Positions 51,944 to 59,100 of a stretch of DNA of 64,000 nt are shown here, piece by piece. How positions within the stretch are numbered: the first letter of the stretch is position 1; each line of letters opens with the position of its first letter. Below the pieces are notes generated by a model. It searched no databases. It was given only the letters and a program-made list of their open reading frames with translations, and was not told the origin of the DNA. Origin of the DNA: Treponema sp. (lineage in GTDB: Bacteria; Spirochaetota; Spirochaetia; Treponematales; Treponemataceae). Where the stretch lies: positions 62,001 through 126,000 of the forward strand of contig JAFZOJ010000050.1 of the NCBI GenBank assembly GCA_017550685.1, given 5' to 3'. Made by a program: the position numbers and the translations under genes.

Positions 51944-52495
51944 ATGGAAAAAGCACAACTGGTTGTAGGTTTCATCCGGGGTTCACACGGATACTCGGGT
52001 GAAGGTAAGGTAGAGAGTGCTTCCGGAGAATATGAGCATCTGCTCAAGCTGGAGGAAGTTACTTTACGACAGGGCCAACAGACTAAGGAAACAAAGGTTG
52101 AATCGGTTTCTTTGGGACACGCTGTTGCTTATGTTAAATTTGCAGGAATTGATTCCGACACTGACTTGAAAAAGTACAATGGTTGGGAGATTCTGGCAGA
52201 CAGAAAATACTGCAAGCCTTTGAAAAAAGACGAGTGGTATATTGAGGATTTACGAAATTGTTCCCTTGTTTATGAAGGGAAGGATGTTCCGGCAACGTTG
52301 ATTGCACCAGACGGCAAGGCTGTCGTGGGAACAATCACAGACGTTTTGGAAGGCGGCGGAGGTAACTTGTTAGAAGTGTCACTCGCCGAGAGTTGTGACC
52401 GAAAGGTTCTTGTTCCTTTTAATAAAGAGTTTATTGGAAGGGTTGATATTAAGAACAAAACGGTGCAATTGATGCACCTCTGGATTCTGGAGTAA
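51944..52495 (+). CDS. rimM: Ribosome maturation factor RimM
   Basis: 183 residues. The N-terminal RimM domain (VVGFIRGSHGYSGEGKV) is followed by a PRC-barrel domain (EWYIEDLRNCSLVYEG, VGTITDVLEGGGGNLLEV). It binds S19 and helps mature the 30S head. ATG 51944 is preferred to the TTG at 51938; CGGGA lies upstream. The stop is five bases before trmD. Confidence 0.94.
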   Translation: MEKAQLVVGFIRGSHGYSGEGKVESASGEYEHLLKLEEVTLRQGQQTKETKVESVSLGHAVAYVKFAGIDSDTDLKKYNGWEILADRKYCKPLKKDEWYIEDLRNCSLVYEGKDVPATLIAPDGKAVVGTITDVLEGGGGNLLEVSLAESCDRKVLVPFNKEFIGRVDIKNKTVQLMHLWILE

Positions 52496-52499
52496 TTCC

Positions 52500-53276
52500 A
52501 TGAAATTTACTGTGCTGACCTTATTTCCAGATATTGTTAAGGCTTTTTTTGAAAACTCAATCATGGCCAAGGCAGTAGAAAAGGAAATTATTGCTTACGA
52601 TCTGGTGAACATCAGGGATTTTGCTACTGATAAACACCATACCTGTGATGACGGAACTTACGGAGGAGGCGCCGGCCAGCTTATGATGCCGGAGCCACTC
52701 GGAAAAGCACTTGATAGTGTTAATGCCCGCAAGAAGTATGTTATTTACGTTACTCCAAGCGGAAAGCAGCTTACACAGCAGGTTGCAGAAACTTTAAGTC
52801 ACAAGGACGAGCTTGTTTTTATCTGTGGTCGTTACGAAGGTATTGATCAGAGAATAATTGATTCGTATGTTGACCTTGAACTTTCTATCGGAGACTATGT
52901 AATGTCTTCCGGCGAGGTTGCGGCAACAGTTGTGATTGACACTGTTTACAGACTTGTGGATGGAGTTATTAATCACGAATCGCTCGAAGAAGAAAGTTAT
53001 TGTGACGGGCTTTTGGAGTACCCGCAGTATACTCATCCGGAAACCTGGAAGGGTATGAAGGTTCCGCCGGTTTTGCTTAGCGGTAACCATGAGGAAATCC
53101 GAAAGTGGCGGCTTAAGAAGCGGCTGATGAAAACTATGGCAAATCGCCCTGATATGATTGCGGCTGCCAGAGCAAAAGGTCAGCTTTCAGACGAAGCCGA
53201 AAAAATGATTGAGGAAATTACTGAGACCGTTTTTCTTAAAAAGGATAAAAAGAAGCGGTCGAAAAAAACAAAATGA
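52500..53276 (+). CDS. trmD: tRNA (guanine-N1)-methyltransferase TrmD
   Basis: 258 residues. It methylates G37 of tRNA using SAM through a trefoil-knot fold. Motifs: MKFTVLTLFPDIV, GGGAGQLMMPEPL, FICGRYEGIDQRI, and the knot LSIGDYVMSSGEVAATVVID. The Lys-rich C-terminus (KKDKKKRSKKTK) is an added tail. It is tightly linked to rimM. A family C repeat pair separates it from rplS. Confidence 0.97.
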   Translation: MKFTVLTLFPDIVKAFFENSIMAKAVEKEIIAYDLVNIRDFATDKHHTCDDGTYGGGAGQLMMPEPLGKALDSVNARKKYVIYVTPSGKQLTQQVAETLSHKDELVFICGRYEGIDQRIIDSYVDLELSIGDYVMSSGEVAATVVIDTVYRLVDGVINHESLEEESYCDGLLEYPQYTHPETWKGMKVPPVLLSGNHEEIRKWRLKKRLMKTMANRPDMIAAARAKGQLSDEAEKMIEEITETVFLKKDKKKRSKKTK

Positions 53277-53278
53277 GT

Positions 53279-53302
53279 CACCCTGAACTTGTTTCAGGGT
53301 CC
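53279..53302 (-). repeat. Family C variant repeat
   Basis: CACCCTGAACTTGTTTCAGG then GTCC, with arms ACCCTGAA/TTCAGGGT: the same loop as family C with different stem bases. It starts three bases after the trmD stop. Confidence 0.8.
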
Positions 53303-53304
53303 GC

Positions 53305-53331
53305 GGATCCCGAAACAAGTTCGGGATGACA
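53305..53331 (+). repeat. Family C repeat
   Basis: GGATCCCGAAACAAG followed by TTCGGGATGACA. It is placed head to head with the C variant just upstream. Both lie in the trmD-rplS gap, so the operon transcript carries two hairpins here. Confidence 0.9.
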
Positions 53332-53345
53332 CATGGAGAATTATC

Positions 53346-53810
53346 ATGGATTTGATTAAAACTATTGAAGAATCACAGAAACGTCCTGGTGCACAGGATT
53401 TCAATGTTGGTGATACTGTAAAAGTTTACTTCAAGATTATTGAAGGTAAAACAGAACGTATCCAGGTTTACGAAGGAATTGTTCTTTGCAAGAAGAACGA
53501 AGGTGCACGCAAGACATTTACTGTACGCAAGATTTCTTACGGTGTTGGTGTAGAACGTGTATTCCCTTATAACAGCCCTCGTATCCAGAAGGTAGAAGTT
53601 ATCCGCCCAGGTAAAGTACGCCGTGCTAAGCTTTACTACCTGCGCGATAAGATCGGTAAGGATGCTAAGGTTAAGACTTTGGTTGGTGCTAAGGTTACAG
53701 CTGCTATGCAGGAACGTAACGCTCGTGCTGCCGAAGCTGCTAAGGCAAAGGAAGCTGCTGCTAATGCCGCTCCAGCCGAAGGTGCAGAAACACCGGCAAC
53801 TGAAGCATAA
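53346..53810 (+). CDS. rplS: Ribosomal protein L19 with Ala-rich tail
   Basis: 154 residues against the usual 115-120. The L19 core is clear: [35 protein letters not shown] and [16 protein letters not shown]. The extra C-terminal 35 residues are rich in Ala, Glu and Lys and probably disordered. Start ATG 53346 with GGAG upstream; the longer frame reads through the family C repeats. L19 sits at the 30S-50S interface. Confidence 0.96.
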   Translation: MDLIKTIEESQKRPGAQDFNVGDTVKVYFKIIEGKTERIQVYEGIVLCKKNEGARKTFTVRKISYGVGVERVFPYNSPRIQKVEVIRPGKVRRAKLYYLRDKIGKDAKVKTLVGAKVTAAMQERNARAAEAAKAKEAAANAAPAEGAETPATEA

Positions 53811-53825
53811 TTTAAGTACAACTTA

Positions 53826-54806
53826 ATGAATACCGGATTTGTAGTACATACAAGTCAACTTTCACGGACGAGTATTTCGGGCTTTCCTATAAAAGAAGGA
53901 AGCCGGGTGCTCGTCCGTATTCTTTCTAATATGGGTGGTGGAAAATACGAAGGCTCCGTAGCAGGTGCCAGAGTTACCATCAATTCAAATGCACCACTCA
54001 AATCGGGCAGTACCTTTACTGCTACCGTCAGTTTTAAAAACGGACACATACTTTTAAGCCCACAGATTCAAAATGACCAGAATGCAGTAATGAAAAATTT
54101 TGAACTGTCGGTTATGAATGATCAGAATCTTATGGCTTTTATAAAAAGCCTTAACCTTCCTGCCGATGACCTTACCTTTCAACTTTTGCAGCAGATGAAA
54201 CAGCTTGAAATGAAGCTCGATTCTTCTCTGCTTGGTAAGCTTCACAATCTTGCCGTAAAATTTAACGGTAAGGAAAAACGCGCCGCCCAGCTCCTTATGC
54301 TGCTTGCCAAAAAAGAAATTGATTTTTCAGAAGAAGAACTTTTGCAGCTGCTTGCAGAGCTTGAGTGGGAACAGAACCGGGACGGTGGAGAAGGGGATAA
54401 ATCACACCGGCGCGAATATGAACTTTTAAACCGTGCTAACTCTGTAAAGCAGGCCTGGCAGTTTTTGCCGTATCAGATACTGGAAGGAGAAAATCCTCTT
54501 GCCAATGGGAATTTAGGCATTTTGTTTGACGATAATTCATCAATCAAACTTGTAAATGTGGAATGCAACTGGCTTTCTTCAAATCACAGATATTTATTCA
54601 GCCTTGAATACGAAGGGGGCAGGTGTAAAACAATAGGCATGAATGTTGCCGATTCGCGTGAGCTTACCGAACGGCTTTCAAACCTCCTGCAAAAAAGGCT
54701 TATGGCCAGTGGAAAAAATATAACGGTGCGGCCTGAGCCTTCTGAGCTTTTGGAGGGAACTGCCTGTGCATCGCAGGATTTTTATGTATTTGAGGGGCAG
54801 GTATGA
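53826..54806 (+). CDS. Unassigned protein, possibly FliK-like
   Basis: 326 residues. I do not recognise clear motifs. An N-terminal beta-rich part (EGSRVLVRILSNMGGGKYEG, GSTFTATVSFKNGHILLSP) is followed by a helical Leu/Gln-rich region and a C-terminal alpha/beta part. Position is the main clue: in Bacillus the same neighbourhood (after rplS and rnhB) has ylqG and ylqH, a FliK-like protein and an FlhB-tail protein. The next gene here is an FlhB-tail protein overlapping by 4 bases, so a FliK-like role is a reasonable guess. Confidence 0.5.
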   Translation: MNTGFVVHTSQLSRTSISGFPIKEGSRVLVRILSNMGGGKYEGSVAGARVTINSNAPLKSGSTFTATVSFKNGHILLSPQIQNDQNAVMKNFELSVMNDQNLMAFIKSLNLPADDLTFQLLQQMKQLEMKLDSSLLGKLHNLAVKFNGKEKRAAQLLMLLAKKEIDFSEEELLQLLAELEWEQNRDGGEGDKSHRREYELLNRANSVKQAWQFLPYQILEGENPLANGNLGILFDDNSSIKLVNVECNWLSSNHRYLFSLEYEGGRCKTIGMNVADSRELTERLSNLLQKRLMASGKNITVRPEPSELLEGTACASQDFYVFEGQV

Positions 54807-55066
54807 GCGAACAAAATCAGACGGTAGAAAAAGCTGTTGTCCTCAAATATCCTCAAGGCGCCGAAGCACCCTTTGTAATTGCAAAAGGAAAAGGACTTTT
54901 GGCCCGGACAATTATTCAAGAAGCACAAAAGAATGATGTTTATATAGAAGAAAATGCTCCTCTGGTAGATTTTTTGTCAGAAGTAACAGTAGGCAGCCTG
55001 GTTCCTCCTCAAACGTGGGAAATCCTTGCACAGATTTTCAGCGTAATACTGCAGGAGGAAAAATGA
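54803..55066 (+). CDS. FlhB C-terminal domain homologue (stand-alone)
   Basis: 87 residues with no membrane part. AVVLKYPQGAEAPFVIAKGKG, then LARTIIQEAQKNDVYIEENAPLV matches the cytoplasmic tail of FlhB/YscU export-switch proteins after the NPTH cleavage site; the NPTH motif itself is not here. Such small proteins (FhlX/YlqH type) can partly replace the FlhB tail. It overlaps the previous gene and the YraN gene by 4 bases each. Confidence 0.85.
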   Translation: MSEQNQTVEKAVVLKYPQGAEAPFVIAKGKGLLARTIIQEAQKNDVYIEENAPLVDFLSEVTVGSLVPPQTWEILAQIFSVILQEEK

Positions 55067-55425
55067 ATACCAAAATCACCGGAAATGCAGGCGAAAACAA
55101 GGCCGCAGACTATCTTACCGGTAAAGGATATTCAATTTTAGCGCGAAACTGGCGGACAAAAACCGGAGAAATTGATATAATAGCAGTTAAAGATGAAACT
55201 CTGGTCTTTGTAGAGGTAAAATCACTGCCAAACGGCACAAATGAGCTTTTACAGACAGAGTTAAACCGTGGAAAATTGCAAAGAATTGTAAAAACTTCTA
55301 AACGTTTTCTGTTAAATCATCGACAATATAGTAACAGTTATGTCAGATATGATGTGATTGTTATTGATATGCCTGGCATGCCGGATGTATATCATATTGA
55401 AAATGCTTTTACGGAGCTTTTATGA
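55063..55425 (+). CDS. yraN: YraN family endonuclease-like protein (UPF0102)
   Basis: 120 residues from ATG 55063. NAGENKAADYLTGKGYSILA, then RNWRTKTGEIDIIA and TLVFVEVK show the PD-(D/E)XK-like core with catalytic Glu-Asp and EVK. The physiological role is unclear; a function in DNA processing is assumed. GGAGG lies 6 bases upstream; the start overlaps the FlhB-tail gene. Confidence 0.9.
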   Translation: MNTKITGNAGENKAADYLTGKGYSILARNWRTKTGEIDIIAVKDETLVFVEVKSLPNGTNELLQTELNRGKLQRIVKTSKRFLLNHRQYSNSYVRYDVIVIDMPGMPDVYHIENAFTELL

Positions 55426-55622
55426 TTTCGGGTGGAATTTCAACGGCGACTACAACAATGGTTCTGGAAAAATCTGATGAACGAGGTTTGTCACCACGTC
55501 TTCTGGAACTAAGGAAAAAGATTTATACTCAGGAATATCTGGACAATGCCATTCAGCGTATTGCCATGGTAATAAGCCGCAAGCTTGTCGAGAATCCTGA
55601 AGAATTAAGATTGCAGGAATAA
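55422..55622 (+). CDS. Small conserved-looking protein, possibly FlgM-like
   Basis: 66 residues, overlapping yraN by 4 bases. The C-terminal RLLELRKKIYTQEYLDNAIQ, then RIAMVISRKLVENPEEL gives two amphipathic helices faintly like the sigma-28-binding end of FlgM anti-sigma factors. This is weak evidence. The flagellar-type neighbours two genes upstream agree with it but do not prove it. Confidence 0.5.
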   Translation: MISGGISTATTTMVLEKSDERGLSPRLLELRKKIYTQEYLDNAIQRIAMVISRKLVENPEELRLQE

Positions 55623-55630
55623 TCGGCAAT

Positions 55631-56134
55631 ATGGACAGACGTCGTAACAGAAAACGTTCAAACTGGAATAATCAGAAGAACGGTCAGCAAAAAAACAGTG
55701 TTCAGAATCCAAATCAGAACCAGAATCAGGGTTCTGATCAGAAACAGAAAACCTTTCATTTTAATCATACTCTCTATCAGAACGAAGTATCTCGTCAGGA
55801 GCGTCAAAAGGCAATTCAGGAACTTAAGGCACGCGAAATTGTCTGTCCTATGTGCGGCCAGCCTTTAACAGACCTTGCAAGCTCTCTTACTGCAAAGGAC
55901 GGAGTTTCTCCTGTTCATTTTGAATGTGCCCTTAAGGAAGTTGAATCTAAGGAAACCCTGGGCGAAAAAGAAAAAATTGCATATATTGGTCAGGGACGCT
56001 TTGGTGTTTTATATTTTGAAAATCCACGCGACCAGAGAAAATTTACAATCAAGAAAATTATTGAATGGGAAGACCGCGAAAAGAAATCCGAATGGCGCAA
56101 TGAATTGAGCGGACTTTACAGCCAGATAGATTAA
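55631..56134 (+). CDS. Hypothetical protein with a zinc-ribbon-like motif
   Basis: 167 residues. The first 45 are Arg/Asn/Gln-rich and disordered-looking. A CPMCGQPLTDL segment with a later HFEC gives four possible zinc ligands (Cys, Cys, His, Cys). The C-terminal half (IAYIGQGRFGVLYFENP, FTIKKIIEWE) is a small beta/alpha unit. No named family recognised. It sits 8 bases after the previous gene and 11 before earP, so it shares their operon. Confidence 0.65.
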   Translation: MDRRRNRKRSNWNNQKNGQQKNSVQNPNQNQNQGSDQKQKTFHFNHTLYQNEVSRQERQKAIQELKAREIVCPMCGQPLTDLASSLTAKDGVSPVHFECALKEVESKETLGEKEKIAYIGQGRFGVLYFENPRDQRKFTIKKIIEWEDREKKSEWRNELSGLYSQID

Positions 56135-56145
56135 ATCAATTTAAA

Positions 56146-57228
56146 ATGTATATTACAGTTCTTTGCAAGGTTGTAGACAATTTTGGCGATATTGGTACCG
56201 CCTGGAGACTCTGCCGCCGCCTTGCAAAAATCCAGTCCAAATACAAAATCTGCCTCATCGTTGATGATTTTGAAGCATTTAAAATGATTGCTGGTAAAGT
56301 CATCGACGACATCCAGGTCTTTAACTGGCATGATGCTGAGCATTGCCACCAGATTTTTTCCGCCAACGATGGTGAACGCCTTCAGATTATCCTGGAGCTT
56401 TTTCAATGTGGAAGACCTGACTGGATGGAAAGCATTTTATTCGAAGAAAAATTAAACCGTACAGTTCAGATAATAATGATTGATTATCTTACTGCAGAAA
56501 AATATGCCGAGGATTTTCATTGCCTCAAATCTTTAACCCGCAGTGCCAAGGTTCAGAAGGTAAACTTTATGCCAGGCTTTACTGAACGAACCGGCGGCCT
56601 GACAATTGATGAAGCGTGGGAAAAGTTGCCGCAGTGGAATGAAAACGGTCCTGTCCTTGAGTTTACGTATATAACAAAAAGTGCATATTTACATCCCGCG
56701 GGGTCACTTGGATCTGCGGGGTCACTTGGATCTGCGGGGTCACTTGGATCTGCGGGGTCCCTGAGCCTGTCGAAGGGCCTCCCATTCATGCCCCAACCCG
56801 AATGGGATAAAATGATGCAAACCTGTTCCGCACTTATTGTAAGGGGAGAAGAAAGTATGAGTCGTGCCTGCCTTAGCGGCATTCCTTTTATCTGGCAGGC
56901 ATATCCGCAGACAGAAGAATATCAGCTTGTAAAGGTCAAGGCTTTGCTCGAACGCATGCGCCCGCACTTTGATGAAGGGGCTTTTGCTGTTGTGCAGGAT
57001 GCCTGGATGGCAATAAATGGTGGAGAGCCATTCGACAGGCTCAGAGACCCAGAGTCAAATAATATGGGATCCCTGAGGCTCTCGAAGGGCCCTTTTGATT
57101 CCTTCTTTGCCAACATAAAAATTCTTCGTCCCGGCTTTGTCTCTTTTGCACAATCTCTTAGAAAAAATGGTGACCTTTGCACTAACTTAATGACATTCAT
57201 TGAAAAACTCGCTATAATAAAAGAATAA
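56146..57228 (+). CDS. earP: EF-P arginine rhamnosyltransferase EarP, with repeat inserts
   Basis: 360 residues. The N-terminus CKVVDNFGDIGTAWRLCRRLA is the diagnostic EarP motif holding two conserved Asp (11 and 15). GT-B features follow: MPGFTERTGGL and the C-terminal SRACLSGIPFIWQAYPQTEE, which should bind dTDP-rhamnose. EarP rhamnosylates Arg32 of EF-P, and efp is the next gene. Two segments are repeat-derived: residues about 185-212 (AGSLGS three times, then AGSLSLSKG) and about 295-316 (PFDRLRDP ... GSLRLSKGP). All conserved blocks flank them intact, so the enzyme may still work, but this is the most heavily invaded gene in the window. Confidence 0.92.
   Translation: MYITVLCKVVDNFGDIGTAWRLCRRLAKIQSKYKICLIVDDFEAFKMIAGKVIDDIQVFNWHDAEHCHQIFSANDGERLQIILELFQCGRPDWMESILFEEKLNRTVQIIMIDYLTAEKYAEDFHCLKSLTRSAKVQKVNFMPGFTERTGGLTIDEAWEKLPQWNENGPVLEFTYITKSAYLHPAGSLGSAGSLGSAGSLGSAGSLSLSKGLPFMPQPEWDKMMQTCSALIVRGEESMSRACLSGIPFIWQAYPQTEEYQLVKVKALLERMRPHFDEGAFAVVQDAWMAINGGEPFDRLRDPESNNMGSLRLSKGPFDSFFANIKILRPGFVSFAQSLRKNGDLCTNLMTFIEKLAIIKE
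56698..56759 (+). repeat. Tandem 18-base array inside earP
   Basis: The unit GCGGGGTCACTTGGATCT is repeated three times (56698-56751), then a partial fourth GCGGGGTC runs into a family A copy. Each unit encodes AGSLGS. The unit's GGGGTC start equals the left end of family A, so the array looks grown from the element. Confidence 0.95.
56754..56779 (+). repeat. Family A repeat in earP (copy 1)
   Basis: GGGGTCCCTGAGCCTG followed by TCGAAGGGCC, read as GSLSLSKG. Confidence 0.92.
57028..57050 (-). repeat. Family A repeat in earP (copy 2, diverged)
   Basis: CCATTCGACAGGC followed by TCAGAGACCC, reverse orientation, read as PFDRLRDP. Confidence 0.8.
57066..57092 (+). repeat. Family A repeat in earP (copy 3)
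   Basis: GGGATCCCTGAGGCT followed by CTCGAAGGGCCC, forward orientation, read as GSLRLSKGP. It forms an inverted pair with copy 2, spaced by 15 bases. Confidence 0.9.
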
Positions 57229-57262
57229 TTTTTCGCAATATTAATTTTAGAGGTTTTATATT

Positions 57263-57832
57263 ATGTTAATGACATCACAGTTAAAAGTTGGAACAGCTTT
57301 CATGTATGAAGGAAATCCACTTATCGTTCAGAAAATGCTTGGACAGCGTTCAGGACGTGCCGGTATGGTTACAAGTCTTCGTGTAAAGAACCTTGTTACA
57401 AATTCTACAATGGATCTTGGTATTGACGCCGGAGAAAAATTTGACGAAGTAGACCTTGAATCACACGTTACAAAGCTTTCTTACATCGACGGTGATACTT
57501 TTGTATTCATGGATCAGGATACTTACGAACAGTTTGAACTTGCAAAGGATGACCTTGGTGATTACGCCGGATACATCACTCCGGATGATGACCTTGAAAT
57601 CAACCTTACATTCTACGAAGGATCTCCTGTAGGTATTGATCTTCCTGTACGTGTTACACGCCAGGTTACTTACTGTGAACCAGGTGTTAAGGGTGATACA
57701 TCAGGTAAGTCAATGAAGCCTGCTACACTCGACACAGGAATCGAAGTTCGCGTTCCATTGTTCATCAACACAGATGACAAAATCGTTATCGATACACGCG
57801 ACGGTTCTTTCTTGGAAAGAGCTAAGGACTAA
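57263..57832 (+). CDS. efp: Translation elongation factor P (EarP type)
   Basis: 189 residues, three beta-barrel domains. EF-P rescues ribosomes stalled at polyproline. The tip of domain I reads GQRSGRAGMV, and Arg32 of this product falls exactly at the modified position of the EarP group (SGRN in Pseudomonas) rather than the Lys of the EpmA group. Domain III ends in VRGDTSGK-like VKGDTSGKSMKPATLDTG, then DTRDGSFLERAK. Located 34 bases after earP, with AGAGG about 10 bases before the ATG. Writer and target are thus adjacent. Confidence 0.97.
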   Translation: MLMTSQLKVGTAFMYEGNPLIVQKMLGQRSGRAGMVTSLRVKNLVTNSTMDLGIDAGEKFDEVDLESHVTKLSYIDGDTFVFMDQDTYEQFELAKDDLGDYAGYITPDDDLEINLTFYEGSPVGIDLPVRVTRQVTYCEPGVKGDTSGKSMKPATLDTGIEVRVPLFINTDDKIVIDTRDGSFLERAKD

Positions 57833-57848
57833 TAAATAGATCCAAAAC

Positions 57849-57898
57849 GGGGTCCCTGAAATGGTTCCTGAGGCACTCGAAGGACTCGAAGGGGCCCG
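57849..57898 (+). repeat. Expanded or scrambled family A repeat
   Basis: GGGGTCCCTGAAATGGTTCC, then TGAGGCACTCGAAGG, then ACTCGAAGGGGCCC. The left end occurs about one and a half times and the right end twice, as if two partial copies had merged. It lies just upstream of the rplM promoter. Confidence 0.8.
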
Positions 57899-57906
57899 TT
57901 GATAAC

Positions 57907-57935
57907 TTGACTAAAAATACAAAAAATCGTATTAT
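57907..57935 (+). promoter_or_regulatory. Promoter of rplM-rpsI
   Basis: TTGACT (57907-57912), 17-base spacer, TATTAT (57930-57935). A leader of about 105 bases follows. Confidence 0.7.
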
Positions 57936-57950
57936 ATTATACCCGTTAAA

Positions 57951-57985
57951 TAAATGCTCCTGGACTGCTCATCCGGGAGCATTTA
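57951..57985 (+). promoter_or_regulatory. Hairpin in the rplM leader, candidate L13 autoregulatory element
   Basis: TAAATGCTCC (57951-57960) pairs perfectly with GGAGCATTTA (57976-57985). The stem continues inward as TGGA/TCCG to give 14 pairs with a 7-base loop CTGCTCA. No T run follows, so it is not a terminator; a ribosomal-protein leader is the natural guess. Confidence 0.55.
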
Positions 57986-58049
57986 GTAACAATGGATACG
58001 ATGCAAAAATCCTGCGTTACAAGAAATTTTTTTAATTCAAGGGATTATT

Positions 58050-58478
58050 ATGAAAACTATTTTCGTAAATGAAAATGACCAGGTCCGCAAATGGTACATT
58101 ATTGATGCGGCTGGAAAACCAATGGGACGTGTTGCCGCAAAGGCTGCTGCTATTGCCCGTGGTAAAAACAAGGCTACTTATACAAAGAATCAGCTTATGG
58201 GCGATTTCGTAGTTATCATCAATGCAGAAAAAGCTGCTCTTACTGGTGGTAAGGAACAGAAGAAGATTTATTATCATCACACTGGTTTTGTTGGTGGTCT
58301 TCGTGCTCACACTTATGAAAAGCTTGCTGAAAAGCATCCTACAGACCCAATGAAGTTTGCTGTAGAAGGAATGCTTCCTGGTGGTCGTCTTGGCCGCAAG
58401 ATGATGGATTGCGTTAAGATTTATGCAGGGGCAGAACACCCTCACGCTGCACAGAATCCGCAGCCGGTTGAACTTTAA
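58050..58478 (+). CDS. rplM: Ribosomal protein L13
   Basis: 142 residues, usual length. WYIIDAAGKPMGRVAAKAA, GDFVVIINAEKAALTGGK, and MLPGGRLGRKMMDCVKIYAG are typical of L13, an early 50S assembly protein. AAGGGA lies 7 bases before the ATG. Paired with rpsI as in nearly all bacteria. Confidence 0.98.
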   Translation: MKTIFVNENDQVRKWYIIDAAGKPMGRVAAKAAAIARGKNKATYTKNQLMGDFVVIINAEKAALTGGKEQKKIYYHHTGFVGGLRAHTYEKLAEKHPTDPMKFAVEGMLPGGRLGRKMMDCVKIYAGAEHPHAAQNPQPVEL

Positions 58479-58494
58479 TTACGGGAGTTAGACG

Positions 58495-58887
58495 ATGGTA
58501 AAGAATATTGCTATTGGAACAGGTAGAAGAAAGACAGCTGTTGCCCGCGTTTTTGTTCGCGACGGCTCTGGAAAAATTGTTGTTAATGGAAAAGATGCAA
58601 AAGAATATTTTGATTCTGATGAACAGCTTCAGCTTGTAAATCAGCCGCTTCTGGTTACTTCAATGGGTAACAAGTATGACATTCTTATCAATGTTTGCGG
58701 TGGTGGTTTGAACGGTCAGGCTGCTGCTTGCTTGCATGGTATTTCCCGCGCATTGGTTCAGATTGATCCAGATGCTCGTACAGCTCTTAAAGCTAACGGA
58801 TACCTTACACGCGACTCTCGTATGGTTGAGCGTAAGAAGTACGGACAGAAGGGTGCTCGCCGCCGCTTCCAGTTCTCAAAGCGTTAG
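58495..58887 (+). CDS. rpsI: Ribosomal protein S9
   Basis: 130 residues. [20 protein letters not shown] at the start and the tail [20 protein letters not shown], then SKR, which reaches the P-site tRNA. It is 16 bases after rplM with GGGAG upstream. Confidence 0.98.
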   Translation: MVKNIAIGTGRRKTAVARVFVRDGSGKIVVNGKDAKEYFDSDEQLQLVNQPLLVTSMGNKYDILINVCGGGLNGQAAACLHGISRALVQIDPDARTALKANGYLTRDSRMVERKKYGQKGARRRFQFSKR

Positions 58888-58902
58888 TATTATGTATACC
58901 GC

Positions 58903-58928
58903 GGTCCCTGAGCTCGTCGAAGGGTGCC
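58903..58928 (+). repeat. Family A repeat after rpsI
   Basis: GGTCCCTGAGCTCG followed by TCGAAGGGTGCC. It is a variant with CTCG in the centre. Confidence 0.88.
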
Positions 58929-58941
58929 TCGGAGATCTTTC

Positions 58942-58972
58942 AAAGCTCGGTCTTGTGGCCGGGCTTTTTTTT
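58942..58972 (+). terminator. Terminator of rplM-rpsI
   Basis: AAAGCTCGG (58942-58950) pairs with CCGGGCTTT (58959-58967, one G-U pair), followed by a long T run. Confidence 0.9.
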
Positions 58973-58976
58973 TGCA

Positions 58977-59002
58977 GTCATGCCGAACTTGTTTCGGCAT
59001 CC
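58977..59002 (-). repeat. Family C variant repeat
   Basis: GTCATGCCGAACTTG followed by TTTCGGCATCC, with arms ATGCCGAA/TTCGGCAT. It is a compensated variant of family C. Confidence 0.85.
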
Positions 59003-59016
59003 ATGCATCTTAATAA

Positions 59017-59044
59017 GAGATCCCGAAACAAGTTCGGGATGACA
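59017..59044 (+). repeat. Family C repeat
   Basis: GAGATCCCGAAACAAG followed by TTCGGGATGACA. Identical to the copy at 39345 including the upstream AATAAGAGAT. Confidence 0.92.
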
Positions 59045-59050
59045 AAAGCC

Positions 59051-59079
59051 TGTCTTTGTCGGGCTTGACCCGACAATCT
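59051..59079 (-). repeat. Family B repeat upstream of recX
   Basis: TGTCTTTGTCGGGCTTG followed by ACCCGACAATCT. Its loop and right arm contain TTGACC, which is placed as the -35 box of recX. Confidence 0.9.
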
Positions 59080-59094
59080 TTTATTTCATAAAAT
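59065..59094 (+). promoter_or_regulatory. Promoter of recX, -35 supplied by a family B repeat
   Basis: TTGACC (59065-59070, inside the repeat), 18-base spacer, TAAAAT (59089-59094), 6 bases to the ATG at 59101; predicted leaderless. Confidence 0.55.
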
Positions 59095-59100
59095 GGTCTT

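Noticed and set aside
53289..53345. N-terminal extension of L19
   Set aside because: The extra residues come from the family C repeats; the L19 start with a ribosome binding site is at 53346.
56698..56759. CRISPR-like array in earP
   Set aside because: The units are head-to-tail 18-mers without spacers, and they lie in a coding frame.
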